The notes beneath the pieces were generated by a model. The model ran no database searches. It was not told where the DNA came from and worked only from the letters and a program-made list of their open reading frames with translations. A DNA stretch of 35,376 nt from Euryarchaeota archaeon UBA86 (GTDB lineage Archaea; Thermoplasmatota; Poseidoniia; Poseidoniales; Thalassarchaeaceae): the NCBI GenBank assembly GCA_002503055.1, contig DAQX01000006.1, positions 1 through 35,376 of the forward strand, written 5' to 3'. Each line of letters begins with the position of its first letter. The stretch's first letter is position 1. Made by a program: the position numbers and the translations under genes. Below are positions 17,675 to 25,581 of the stretch, one piece after another.

Positions 17675-18534
17675 TGCCTCTAAAGTATGCTTACCACCCA
17701 GGAAATGTTGCCCATAGCAGTGCTACTGAAGTCGCTCAGACCATGGAGCCTGCGGCCAAGTCACTAGGGATTGAATTGGTTCCTCTACTAGGTGCAACTA
17801 GTTGCGGCGCAGGAATCATCAGACAGGCTAGCAGAAGGCTGCAATTGACACTCAACGCCCGAACCTTCGCCATGGCTGAAGAAATGAGCCTAGACATAAT
17901 CACGCCGTGTGCGGCTACTGCGGGCAATCTGTACGAAGACCTCCACACTCTCAAGTCAAATCCAAACCTACTGGGTGAAATCAATGATGTTCTTGAGAGA
18001 ACCTGTGGACGACGATTCAACGGGGATACAAATGTCCACCATTTATTGCATGTGATTGTGGATGAGATCGGTCTAGACAAACTCGAGTCAGCCGTACTAA
18101 ATCCGTTTGATTTGGACACTGCTGGCTTCTACGGCCCCAATATCCAGCAAGAGGGCGCTTGTGGGAATGATGATGTTCACGACCCAACATATCTCGAGCA
18201 AGTAATCGATGCAATTGGTGGCAGGCCTGTAAGCTGGGAGTCTCGCACTCAGAGCGTAGGCGTTCCCGGATTGTTCTCGGAAGAGCCTACCGTTCTGCGT
18301 CAGGCAGCTGCGGTTCTTTCAGAGGCTAAGCACGAGGGCGCGAAGATAATCGTCAGCGCTTGCAACCTTTCTCACACTGTACTTGATGTGTATCAAGGAA
18401 AGGCATCGCAAGCAACTGGCCTTGCTACCAACATCCCAGTAATCCATCTGACAGAGATGCTAGCATTCGCGTTGGGGCACCATAATGATCGACTTGCTCA
18501 ACTCCGAACTAGAGTCGCCGTCATAGGTGACTGA
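17674..18534 (+). CDS. HdrB/SdhE-like CCG-domain protein with degenerate cysteine motifs
   Basis: 286 aa, the normal length for HdrB or SdhE-type subunits (heterodisulfide reductase B; membrane-facing subunit of archaeal succinate/thiol:fumarate reductases). Sequence landmarks fit: YAYHPGN at the N-terminus, ARTFAMAEEM, TPCAATAGNL, a central FYGPN, and a C-terminal VIHLTEMLAFALG. The two CX(n)CCX(n)CXXC motifs that hold noncubane [4Fe-4S] clusters are eroded. The expected ligands read Asn11, Ser43-Cys44, Cys79/Thr82, then Pro155, Ser194-Val195, Cys230/Ser233, so 3 of 10 are kept. Start ATG overlaps the upstream stop (TGATG), so translation is probably coupled. Likely a scaffold or partner of the flavodoxin-SdhB fusion; reaction unknown. 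Confidence 0.88.
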   Translation: MPLKYAYHPGNVAHSSATEVAQTMEPAAKSLGIELVPLLGATSCGAGIIRQASRRLQLTLNARTFAMAEEMSLDIITPCAATAGNLYEDLHTLKSNPNLLGEINDVLERTCGRRFNGDTNVHHLLHVIVDEIGLDKLESAVLNPFDLDTAGFYGPNIQQEGACGNDDVHDPTYLEQVIDAIGGRPVSWESRTQSVGVPGLFSEEPTVLRQAAAVLSEAKHEGAKIIVSACNLSHTVLDVYQGKASQATGLATNIPVIHLTEMLAFALGHHNDRLAQLRTRVAVIGD

Positions 18535-20274
18535 TTATTCATCGAAGAATTTCTCAAGACCTGTTTGACCGGGTGCTCTGAATGTACCAGGAGATAGATC
18601 ACTAGACTCTGATTCTTCGATTTCGATATCGTCTGTTTCTGAGATTTCTACCCTGTGTAAATCCCGCTCTGCGGTGACAAATTCGATTGCAGAGATGGTA
18701 TTCTCTTCTGACTTGATTTCGAACTGGGAGAGATTTGAGAGATTGGCCACTGGTCCACGGGCAATTTCCCTCCTGACTCGGTGAACGGCTCGTCGCATAT
18801 ACTCCTCTCTCCTCTCAGCAGCGGCCCAAGCTCCCTCGTCTCTAGTCTCCTCGGCAATTAGCACGACCACCTCTCCCTCGCGATGTCTACCAGTCCTGCC
18901 TCGTCGCTGAATCGTCCTAATCTCGCTAGTTACTGGCTCGTAGAATATTACCAAGTCAGCACTCGGTATGTCCAATCCCTCTTCTCCTACAGAAGTCGCT
19001 ACCAGAACATTAGCAGAACCGTCTCGGAACTCATCCAATCTTTCGACTTGCTGCTTTGCAGTGAGGCCCTCACTACCCTCTCGACTCGACTGCCCTACGA
19101 ATCTCACAGGACGAGCATCTTTGAGATCCGAAATTGCCAATTCAAGTGCGGACACAGTGTCTCTGAAGGTAGCGAAAACTATGACTCTAGAATTGGAGTC
19201 ACGCCGTAGACGTTCCCGAACAAGTCTACGAACAGCGCCCACTTTACTGTGCATTTCGTCCATTTCTTCTAGACTGCTAATCAATCCAGAGACTCTGGGG
19301 TCTCTCAGAAACCCTCGCGTAGATTTCGTAGTTGAACGGTCTCCCGAAGAAAGCCTCAACAGAAACTCTCTGGAAGCCGCACATCCTTGGCTAAGGAGAT
19401 GATTGATTAGGTGATGCAAACGCATAGCGGTTGCAATCTGAGATACTGACTGATAAGCATTCGATTCACCTCTAGAGATTGCCGTTTGGGCCCTATCCAT
19501 AGCATTGGACAAACCCGCATGACTTATTGCACCAGGCATGACATACCTACCTAATCTCCTCTGCCTGTCCACTATGCCTCGCTGCCATAGGACCAATGGC
19601 TCGGCCAATTCTCTAATTTCACCAGGGACGACCACTCTGATTTCCTGTAGTTCCAATCCAGCGAGGTGATCGGCGAGCATTGGATCATCCGAGGGCCTGA
19701 GGTGAATCCTCTCGATGCCTAATCTAGTACATACTTCTCTAACCAAATCTTTCCTCGAACCAGGGCTCGCTGTGGTAGCGAACACGAGCGGATTTGAAGA
19801 CTGTGAGTGGTACATCTCACCCACTTGGGCCATGGCGTGCTCACCAGTTGCATGATGAGCTTCGTCGACCACTAGAAGCGAGCAGTCAGCCAAATCAAGA
19901 GACCTTCTCTCGATATCATTCCGAACTACTTGAGGGGTTGCGACGATTACTCGCGAAGATCCCCAAAGATCGGGCCTTTTCGCGACTGGATTCTGACCTG
20001 TTATCGAAATAGGTACGATACCTTGCAGGATTGGCACTAAACCTCTCAGGTGCTGCTCAACTAGAGCAACTGTTGGAGCTATGACAAGGATCCAACCAGT
20101 CGTACTCCGAAGTCGCTCAGCGATGACCATCCAAGCGACCACAGTCTTTCCAGCAGCAGTTGGCAAGACCAGCATGGTCGAGCCTGTAAGGGCCTCGTCT
20201 GCAGCCTCTAACTGATATGCTCTAGCCTCAATGATGTCCGAGGAGAACATAGGATGAGATATCCGAGCCTGCAT
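18535..20274 (-). CDS. Hef/FANCM-type superfamily 2 helicase with C-terminal PIP box
   Basis: 579 aa. Motifs in order: Q-like RAYQLEAAD (18-26), Walker A PTAAGKT (38-44), VIVATPQVV, DEAH box (137-140), ATTASPG (motif III), VIVFATFRDT (motif IV), VATSVGEEGLDIPSADLVI (motif V) and QRRGRTGR (motif VI). The insert between the RecA-like domains matches the thumb domain of archaeal Hef. Hef remodels stalled forks and branched DNA. Archaeal Hef usually also has a C-terminal XPF-type nuclease plus HhH domains, and these are absent here. The extreme C-terminus carries QTGLEKFF (570-577), a textbook PCNA-interacting motif, so it probably works at the replication clamp. ATG at 20272-20274 without a Shine-Dalgarno, so possibly leaderless. 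Its stop abuts the stop of the HdrB-like gene. Confidence 0.92.
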   Translation of the reverse strand: MQARISHPMFSSDIIEARAYQLEAADEALTGSTMLVLPTAAGKTVVAWMVIAERLRSTTGWILVIAPTVALVEQHLRGLVPILQGIVPISITGQNPVAKRPDLWGSSRVIVATPQVVRNDIERRSLDLADCSLLVVDEAHHATGEHAMAQVGEMYHSQSSNPLVFATTASPGSRKDLVREVCTRLGIERIHLRPSDDPMLADHLAGLELQEIRVVVPGEIRELAEPLVLWQRGIVDRQRRLGRYVMPGAISHAGLSNAMDRAQTAISRGESNAYQSVSQIATAMRLHHLINHLLSQGCAASREFLLRLSSGDRSTTKSTRGFLRDPRVSGLISSLEEMDEMHSKVGAVRRLVRERLRRDSNSRVIVFATFRDTVSALELAISDLKDARPVRFVGQSSREGSEGLTAKQQVERLDEFRDGSANVLVATSVGEEGLDIPSADLVIFYEPVTSEIRTIQRRGRTGRHREGEVVVLIAEETRDEGAWAAAERREEYMRRAVHRVRREIARGPVANLSNLSQFEIKSEENTISAIEFVTAERDLHRVEISETDDIEIEESESSDLSPGTFRAPGQTGLEKFFDE

Positions 20275-20333
20275 GGAGGGGGAACTTCGAGGTCAAGGTT
20301 CAAAATCCTTGCAGTAACTGAACTTCTCTAATA

Positions 20334-20348
20334 CACCCCGTAGGGGTG
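20334..20348. repeat. Mini-hairpin, 6-bp stem, GTA loop
   Basis: CACCCC-GTA-GGGGTG, perfect inverted repeat in the spacer between the helicase and the ribosomal operon. Same design as the other short dyads. It lies upstream of the likely operon promoter, so it may be a control element or a relic of a repeat family. Confidence 0.45.
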
Positions 20349-20369
20349 AGTACAAACCTGCCCCGATTC

Positions 20370-20379
20370 GTTCATATAG
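20370..20379 (+). promoter_or_regulatory. Candidate TATA element of the ribosomal operon
   Basis: An A/T-rich TTCATATAGG stretch in a GC-richer spacer is the best TATA-like site before rpl3. Transcription about 25 bases downstream would begin near 20397-20402, right at the hairpin-rich leader. Judged by eye only. Confidence 0.3.
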
Positions 20380-20400
20380 GGTATGTTTGTCGCAAGGCCG

Positions 20401-20534
20401 CTCACTACGTGAGGTACCAGACACCATAAGGCTCTGCAAAAGCATCCTATGAGCCCCTGCCGCATTCGCGGCAAGGGTCCGGTGTCACGGTGCTTCCTTT
20501 GCGCGGTGGGCCCGCCTGAAGGCCGTTCGCGGCC
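20401..20534 (+). ncRNA. Structured 5' leader of the ribosomal operon (candidate regulatory RNA)
   Basis: Nested inverted repeats fill this non-coding stretch. There is a hairpin CTCAC-TAC-GTGAG (20401-20413). An outer helix GACACC/GGTGTC (20420-20425/20481-20486) encloses two hairpins: GGCTC/GAGCC (20430-20434/20451-20455, with TGC-AAAA-GCA inside) and a 9-of-10-pair stem closed by ATTC (20454-20463/20468-20477). A GGCCG-TTCG-CGGCC hairpin follows (20521-20534). The rpl3 Shine-Dalgarno GGAGG (20551-20555) lies just downstream. The whole forms a multi-branched leader that could sense a ribosomal protein, or be an independent small RNA. It matches no RNA family I know. Confidence 0.45.
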
Positions 20535-20550
20535 CAACGACGGATGAACT

Positions 20551-20555
20551 GGAGG
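20551..20555 (+). promoter_or_regulatory. Shine-Dalgarno of rpl3
   Basis: GGAGG seven bases before the rpl3 ATG. Similar strong sites (AAGGAGG, GAGGTGA) precede rpl2, rpl22, rps3, rpl24, rps8 and rpl6, in contrast to the weak or missing sites before several genes outside the operon. Confidence 0.8.
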
Positions 20556-20562
20556 TACAAAC

Positions 20563-21636
20563 ATGGCCGACCGAAGCAAGCCCCGCCGTGGTAGCATGGG
20601 CTTTAGCCCTAGGAAGCGAGCTATCCGCCAGTTCGGCAGGATTGGGGCTTGGCCCGAATCCGATGCTTCTGAAATCCGAATTCAGGGCTTTGCTGGATGG
20701 AAAGCAGGAATGACTCATGTCCTAGTCCGTGATAACAATCCAAACTCTCCTTCGGCAAGACAAGAAGTCCGTAAGGCAGTGACTGTAGTTGAGACTCCTC
20801 CGATGTCCGTTCTTGCAGTTCGTGGCTATTCCATGACTCCCTATGGTATGCAGACCGCCGGTGAGGCTTGGGCTAAATCTGAGACAGATCCAGACGGCCT
20901 AACTCCCCGCCTAGCCAACCAGACACGCGGCGAGCGTGACATGGAAGAAGGCCGAAAGCCAGCAAAGCGCGGCGGACGAATCCCTAGGCGCGGCGGATCC
21001 ACGGAGGAGGCAATCGAGGCGTTAAAGAATTCAGATTTGTGTGAGGTTCGCCTAATTGTCTGTACTCAACCATCTCTAGTAAAGAGCATCACCAGCAAGA
21101 CTCCAGAGATTATGGAGGTCGCTTTAGTAGGCGGCGACAACGCAGCTAAACTCGACTGGGCCGAAGATAGGCTCGGCGGAACTGTCTCTCTGGAAGATGT
21201 CTACGAGTCAGGCCAGGAAGTCGATGTCGTTGGAGTAACCAAGGGCAAGGGTTGGCAAGGATCAATCAAGAGATGGGGAATCAAGTTGCTATCTCACAAG
21301 AACAGTAAGCGCAGGAGACAGGGCGGAAACATGGGTGACTTCGGAACCAGATATGTCCGAAAGACCATCCGCCAAGCAGGACAGGTAGGTTACCATCAAA
21401 GGACCGAACTCAACAAGAAGATTCTGAGAATCTCTCAGCCTGAAGATTCAGAGATTACACCAGCAGGCGGATTCCTCAACTACGGAGAGGTCTCAAATCC
21501 ATACATGCTGATTCAGGGTAGTCTTCCAGGGCCATCCAAGAGGATGCTAAGATTCCGTGACGCAATCAGGCCAAGGCCGGCCAAGGGCGATGTGGAGATT
21601 ACCTATGTCAGTACATCGAGTAAGCAAGGAGCATGA
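20563..21636 (+). CDS. rpl3: Large ribosomal subunit protein uL3
   Basis: 357 aa, the archaeal/eukaryotic uL3 length. It opens with the archaeal-type basic N-terminus (ADRSKPRRGSMGFSPRKRA). GWKAGMTHV, a GVTKGKGWQGSIKRWG block and the MGDFGTRYVRK and KRMLRFRDA regions are classic uL3. It binds near the 3' end of 23S rRNA and reaches toward the peptidyl transferase centre. First gene of the operon, with GGAGG seven bases before ATG 20563. Its stop overlaps the next ATG (ATGA). Confidence 0.98.
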   Translation: MADRSKPRRGSMGFSPRKRAIRQFGRIGAWPESDASEIRIQGFAGWKAGMTHVLVRDNNPNSPSARQEVRKAVTVVETPPMSVLAVRGYSMTPYGMQTAGEAWAKSETDPDGLTPRLANQTRGERDMEEGRKPAKRGGRIPRRGGSTEEAIEALKNSDLCEVRLIVCTQPSLVKSITSKTPEIMEVALVGGDNAAKLDWAEDRLGGTVSLEDVYESGQEVDVVGVTKGKGWQGSIKRWGIKLLSHKNSKRRRQGGNMGDFGTRYVRKTIRQAGQVGYHQRTELNKKILRISQPEDSEITPAGGFLNYGEVSNPYMLIQGSLPGPSKRMLRFRDAIRPRPAKGDVEITYVSTSSKQGA

Positions 21637-22520
21637 TTAGAATGAAGGCGAAGATGTACAACTTGGTCAATCATGTTGAGCAGGATGAGCTCGATGCGGG
21701 CCTACTCGCTGAGTACTACAGTGTAGAGTCAAACGATGGCAAGGGAATGACCCTACCAGCAGTATTCTCCTCAGAAGTTCGCGAGGACATCATTCGCTCA
21801 GCAGTCCTGGCCTCTCGTGCAAACCGCAGACAACCCTACGGCCACCGAGAGCACGATGGCAAGCGTGCCCCTCAGCCTGGCATGAAGCACTCAGTCGAGT
21901 GGTGGGGCAAGGGAAGAGGTGTCTCCCGAATTATGCGTAAGACCGGTCAGAGGACCGGTGCCCAGAACCCTCACACTCGTGGAGGAAGGAGGGCCCACGG
22001 GCCTCTAGTGGCCAAAGACTGGTCGCAAAAAGTCAATTCAAAGCAGCGCCGTGTTGCTCGCAACTCAGCCATTGCAGCTACTGCCGACCGTGACATTGTC
22101 ACAGCCCGAGGACATCAATTCGATGACTCGGTCCGCTTCCCAATCATCATCGACGATTATGTCGAGTCAAGAGATGGCTCGGATGAGAGATACGATGTCG
22201 AGGCCCTGCCATTGCAGTACTCTACACGCAAGTTCGTCGCAATGATGGAAGGTTTGGGACTTGGTGCTGATCTTGAGAGAGCCAAGAATGGCAGAGGAAT
22301 TAGGGCCGGTAAGGGTAAGATGAGGGGCCGTAGATATCGTACCCCGAAGAGCATACTAGTGGTAGTTTCCTCTAAGGAAGGACTACACAAGGCGGCAGGA
22401 AATGTCCCAGGTGTCGATGTTGTCGCCGCCAAGGACCTATGCGCAGAAGATTTAGCGCCTGGCGGAGATGCCGGACGCCTGACTGTTTGGACAAAGCAGG
22501 CAATAGGGGCACTGGAGTGA
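21633..22520 (+). CDS. rpl4: Large ribosomal subunit protein uL4
   Basis: 295 aa. The long flexible loop that lines the exit tunnel is recognisable: VEWWGKGRGVSRIMR, RTGAQNPHTRGGRRAHGP. The archaeal C-terminal domain includes RAGKGKMRGRRYRTPKSILV. Start ATG 21633 overlaps the uL3 stop; in-frame ATGs at 21642 and 21654 are possible alternatives. Second gene of the operon, translationally coupled to rpl3. Confidence 0.97.
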   Translation: MIRMKAKMYNLVNHVEQDELDAGLLAEYYSVESNDGKGMTLPAVFSSEVREDIIRSAVLASRANRRQPYGHREHDGKRAPQPGMKHSVEWWGKGRGVSRIMRKTGQRTGAQNPHTRGGRRAHGPLVAKDWSQKVNSKQRRVARNSAIAATADRDIVTARGHQFDDSVRFPIIIDDYVESRDGSDERYDVEALPLQYSTRKFVAMMEGLGLGADLERAKNGRGIRAGKGKMRGRRYRTPKSILVVVSSKEGLHKAAGNVPGVDVVAAKDLCAEDLAPGGDAGRLTVWTKQAIGALE

Positions 22521-22525
22521 TTTCA

Positions 22526-22816
22526 ATGGTAGATCCGTATGACGTAATCATCATGCCTTGGATTACCGAGAAGACACTCGAAGCTAGGCGAGTAGCCGAC
22601 GAGGACAGTGGCTACCGCGAAAACAACAACAGAATCGAGTTCATCGTCCACAAGGATGCAACAAAGACCGAAATCAGAGATGCGGTTGAGCAGATGTTCG
22701 ATGTCAAGGTTGCTAAGGTCAATACTAGATTCACTATCACCGGCAAGCACGCTAGCGTGCGACTAGCCGAAGGATACGACGCCGAGGAGGCGGCTCTCAA
22801 GTTGGGAGCGTTCTAA
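22526..22816 (+). CDS. rpl23: Large ribosomal subunit protein uL23
   Basis: 96 aa with ATG at 22526 (MVDPYDVIIMPWITEKT), five bases after the uL4 stop. The frame stays open upstream, but those residues are unlike uL23 and overlap rpl4. IEFIVHKDATKTEIRDAVEQ and VNTRFTITGKHASVRL are the family core. It sits at the tunnel exit and is a docking site for SRP and chaperones. Confidence 0.96.
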   Translation: MVDPYDVIIMPWITEKTLEARRVADEDSGYRENNNRIEFIVHKDATKTEIRDAVEQMFDVKVAKVNTRFTITGKHASVRLAEGYDAEEAALKLGAF

Positions 22817-22829
22817 GGAGGTACATGAG

Positions 22830-23555
22830 ATGGGTAAGCGCACACGTTCACAACGCAGGGGATCGAGTCCAAAGAACAAGGTCTCAAGCCATCGTTTCCC
22901 TGCTTCTAACAGGATCCCTCGCGTCAATGACAAGATCGGCGAGGTCGTGGACTTGGTTCACAGCCCCGCGCATACTGCTCCTCTAGCCAAAATCAAGTTC
23001 GATGATGGAACAATTGGTCACATCGCAGCCCCCGAAGGAATCTCAGTGGGGCAGAGCCTTTCATTCGGCGACAATGTCTCCCTTCGACCTGGTAATGTCA
23101 CCAAACTTTCTCAGATTCCTGAGGGAACTCCAATATCTAACATCGAGGCAAGGCCCGGTGACGGCGGTAAGTTCGCTAGATCTGGTGGTAACTCCGCAGT
23201 CCTAGAGGCTCGAATCGATGATAGGGTGCGTGTAAGACTACCAAGTGGGCGTGTCAAGGACCTGCCAGCAAACTGCAGAGCTACAATCGGAGTTCTATCG
23301 GGCCACGGCCGATCTGAGAAACCTCTGATGAAGGCCGGGGCCGCACACTATCGCGCTAAGGCTAGAGGTAAGCTATACCCAACAGTCAGCGGTGTCGCAA
23401 TGAATCCAGTTGACCACCCTCACGGTGGAGGCAACCACCAGGCGGTTCATGGACCAAGCTCAGTTAGCAGAAATGCTCCACCGGGTAAGAAGGTCGGAAA
23501 CATCGCACCGCGCCGAACCGGTCGCGGCAGAGTAAGAGAGCAGGAAGGTGCATAG
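22830..23555 (+). CDS. rpl2: Large ribosomal subunit protein uL2
   Basis: 241 aa. The hallmark loop VAMNPVDHPHGGGNHQ, with the conserved histidine near the peptidyl transferase centre, is intact. Most archaea have Ala where this sequence has Pro in MNxVDHPHGGG. AAGGAGG ends eight bases before ATG 22830. An N-terminal GKRTRSQRRG matches the archaeal form. Needed for subunit association and peptide-bond formation. Confidence 0.98.
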   Translation: MGKRTRSQRRGSSPKNKVSSHRFPASNRIPRVNDKIGEVVDLVHSPAHTAPLAKIKFDDGTIGHIAAPEGISVGQSLSFGDNVSLRPGNVTKLSQIPEGTPISNIEARPGDGGKFARSGGNSAVLEARIDDRVRVRLPSGRVKDLPANCRATIGVLSGHGRSEKPLMKAGAAHYRAKARGKLYPTVSGVAMNPVDHPHGGGNHQAVHGPSSVSRNAPPGKKVGNIAPRRTGRGRVREQEGA

Positions 23556-23556
23556 A

Positions 23557-24060
23557 ATGGCTCGTAGGAGATCCAAGAAGGTGTTCCGCTCACCTAAGTT
23601 GGCACGACGCCAGGCTCGCAAGCGTCGCTCAAGGATTAGTGAGCGTAGGAAGAAGGAATTCCTGTGGCGTGGATACACTATGGAGCAACTCAAGGAGATA
23701 CCATTGTATCCTCCCGAGGACGACATGGAAGCCCCATGCATCGCTACGCTGATGCCGTCTAGAGCAAAGCGCTCCTTATCTCGCGGTCTGAGTTCTGAGT
23801 GCCAGAAGTTCCTAGACAGAGTACGCTCAAACGACAATGGAAATATTGTCAAGACCCACTGCCGTGGTATGTACATACTACCAGAGATGGTCGGAACCAC
23901 AGTTGGAATCCATAACGGCAAGGATTTCGTCAAAGTCGAGATAGCGCCCGAGATGATCGGACATGCATTGGGTGAGTTCGCCCATACACGCAAATCGGTT
24001 ACACACACCGGACCTGGTGTGGGCGCTACCCGTTCGTCACAGCATGTGGCACTGAAGTGA
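23557..24060 (+). CDS. rps19: Small ribosomal subunit protein uS19
   Basis: 167 aa from ATG 23557, one base after the uL2 stop. The core FLWRGYTMEQLKEI, RSLSRGLSSE, THCRGMYILPEMVG, HNGKDFVKVEI, PEMIGHALGEFAHTRK and GPGVGATRSS is typical archaeal uS19. About 30 extra very basic residues precede it (RRRSKKVFRSPKLARRQARK), giving a longer protein than the usual 130-150 residues. It binds the head of the 30S subunit. Confidence 0.97.
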   Translation: MARRRSKKVFRSPKLARRQARKRRSRISERRKKEFLWRGYTMEQLKEIPLYPPEDDMEAPCIATLMPSRAKRSLSRGLSSECQKFLDRVRSNDNGNIVKTHCRGMYILPEMVGTTVGIHNGKDFVKVEIAPEMIGHALGEFAHTRKSVTHTGPGVGATRSSQHVALK

Positions 24061-24070
24061 GGTGAAAGAG

Positions 24071-24595
24071 ATGAGTAGAAGAGGAGGGCAGCCACAGTCT
24101 GGATACACCCAGTTGCTGGAAGGTTCCAATCTAGTTACGGCACGCGCAGTCAACATCGACTGCCACCACAAACACTGCTACCACATTGCAAAGGCGATTC
24201 GTGGAATGAACGCAGCAGCAGCAGTTCAGTATCTCGAAGATGTAGTCGCCAAGAAGAAGGCGATCCCTTACACACGCCGTTCCCGTAGAGGCAGAGGTGG
24301 AAACACGATGGCTGGCCACCGTAAGGGCAAGATGGGCCCTGGAAAGTATCCGAACAAGGCTTCTAAGGAATTCATCAAACTAATCAACAGCGCTATGGAC
24401 AACGCTCGCCAGCGCTTCGATACTCTCGATGCAGAGGACATGACAATTACTCACATCGCCGCCCACCGTGGGCAGGTTGCAGTAAACTGGCGCCCACGTG
24501 CTCGGGGCCGTGCTACACCTAGCAATCACTACCAAGTTAATCTTGAGATTTTCCTTGAGCACTACGGTGAGGGCGAGGATGAGGAACTATTCTGA
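24071..24595 (+). CDS. rpl22: Large ribosomal subunit protein uL22
   Basis: 174 aa from ATG 24071, chosen because GAGGTGA (24059-24065) sits six bases upstream; a GTG at 24062 would overlap that site. ARAVNIDCHHKHCYHIAKAIRG, the tunnel-hairpin region GHRKGKMGPGKYPNKASKEF and HIAAHRGQVAVNWRPRARGR match archaeal uL22. Acidic C-terminal end (GEGEDEELF). Confidence 0.97.
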   Translation: MSRRGGQPQSGYTQLLEGSNLVTARAVNIDCHHKHCYHIAKAIRGMNAAAAVQYLEDVVAKKKAIPYTRRSRRGRGGNTMAGHRKGKMGPGKYPNKASKEFIKLINSAMDNARQRFDTLDAEDMTITHIAAHRGQVAVNWRPRARGRATPSNHYQVNLEIFLEHYGEGEDEELF

Positions 24596-24604
24596 GGTGA
24601 ATTA

Positions 24605-25375
24605 ATGAAGCAGCAGACTACAATTCGAGCCCTCGTTGATCGCAATGTCAAGCGACAACTTGTCCGCGAGTTCCTACTCCGTGAGACCGAGCGCGCTGGT
24701 TTCTCCGGCCTGACATTCACAAGGACTCCGGAAGGCACTAAGATTAGCCTAAGGGCCGAGCAGGTTGGAAGGGTAATCGGCCGTAGAGGTAAGGTCATTC
24801 ATGAGCTTGGAAACAGACTCAAGAACGATTTCGACCTCGACCGACCTCATCTTGATGTCGACGAGGTCGAGGAACCCCGCCTGAGTGCTCAGATTATGGC
24901 CAGCAAGCTGGCAAGTTCTCTGGAGAGAGGTTGGTTCTTCCGTAGAGCCGGTCACGGAACTGCTCAGCAGATTATGGATGCTGGAGCTCGTGGCTGCTTA
25001 GTTGTGCTGAGCGGCAAGATTACCGGTGCTCGTCACAGGGTGGAGAAGTTCCAGCAGGGTCACATTAAGTTCTGTGGAGAGACTGCCCTAGAGTTCATGG
25101 ATAAAGGATTCTCGACCGCTGTCAAGAAGTTGGGGACTATCGGTTGCACTGTCAAAATCATGAGACCAGGAGTTAGACTCCCACATGAGATTATGATTAC
25201 AGAGCGCTCTGACTCAGGACTGCCCCCTCTCTCCGAGGTTGCGATGTTCGAGACAAGCGTCGATGACATGTCCGAAGATGTTGAATCTGAAGAGATTCCA
25301 GCACCCGAGGCCGACGAAGTGGTAGACTCAGTGGTCGAGAAGATGGCCGATATCGAATCAAAGGAGGAAGAGTGA
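24605..25375 (+). CDS. rps3: Small ribosomal subunit protein uS3
   Basis: 256 aa. The N-terminal KH type II domain has the GRVIGRRGKVIHELG loop. The C-terminal S3 domain has GARGCLVVLSGKITGARHR and VKIMRPGVRLPHEI. The last 50 residues are acidic (DDMSEDVESEEIPAPEADE), a common archaeal extension. GAGGTGA ends six bases before ATG 24605. Forms the mRNA entry channel. Confidence 0.98.
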   Translation: MKQQTTIRALVDRNVKRQLVREFLLRETERAGFSGLTFTRTPEGTKISLRAEQVGRVIGRRGKVIHELGNRLKNDFDLDRPHLDVDEVEEPRLSAQIMASKLASSLERGWFFRRAGHGTAQQIMDAGARGCLVVLSGKITGARHRVEKFQQGHIKFCGETALEFMDKGFSTAVKKLGTIGCTVKIMRPGVRLPHEIMITERSDSGLPPLSEVAMFETSVDDMSEDVESEEIPAPEADEVVDSVVEKMADIESKEEE

Positions 25376-25576
25376 ATGTCACACATCAGATCTCGAGATA
25401 TTGACTCGATGAGCCCGGAACAACGTCAAGAGATGCTGGAGGAACTCAGAGAGGAAATGCTCCAACTGCGTTCACAGCAGGCCTTGGGCGGATCGGCTTC
25501 TAATTCTGGAGCCTACAAGCAGACTAGAAGGAGCATAGCAAGATTGCTCACACGAATGAATCAGGAGAGTGAGTAA
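25376..25576 (+). CDS. rpl29: Large ribosomal subunit protein uL29
   Basis: 66 aa. MSPEQRQEMLEELREEMLQLRSQ is the first helix of the uL29 two-helix hairpin, and TRRSIARLLTRMNQ the second. ATG directly follows the uS3 stop, with AAGGAGG about 10 bases upstream. Located near the tunnel exit beside uL23. Confidence 0.96.
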   Translation: MSHIRSRDIDSMSPEQRQEMLEELREEMLQLRSQQALGGSASNSGAYKQTRRSIARLLTRMNQESE

Positions 25577-25581
25577 AGCAG

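Noticed and set aside
20449..20547. 32-codon frame with three cysteines in the rpl3 leader
   Set aside because: No Shine-Dalgarno, and it lies in strongly base-paired sequence; the cysteine spacing does not form a clear zinc motif. A regulatory leader peptide cannot be excluded.
23460..24095. 211-codon minus-strand frame over rps19
   Set aside because: It overlaps a certain ribosomal protein gene and has no recognisable features.
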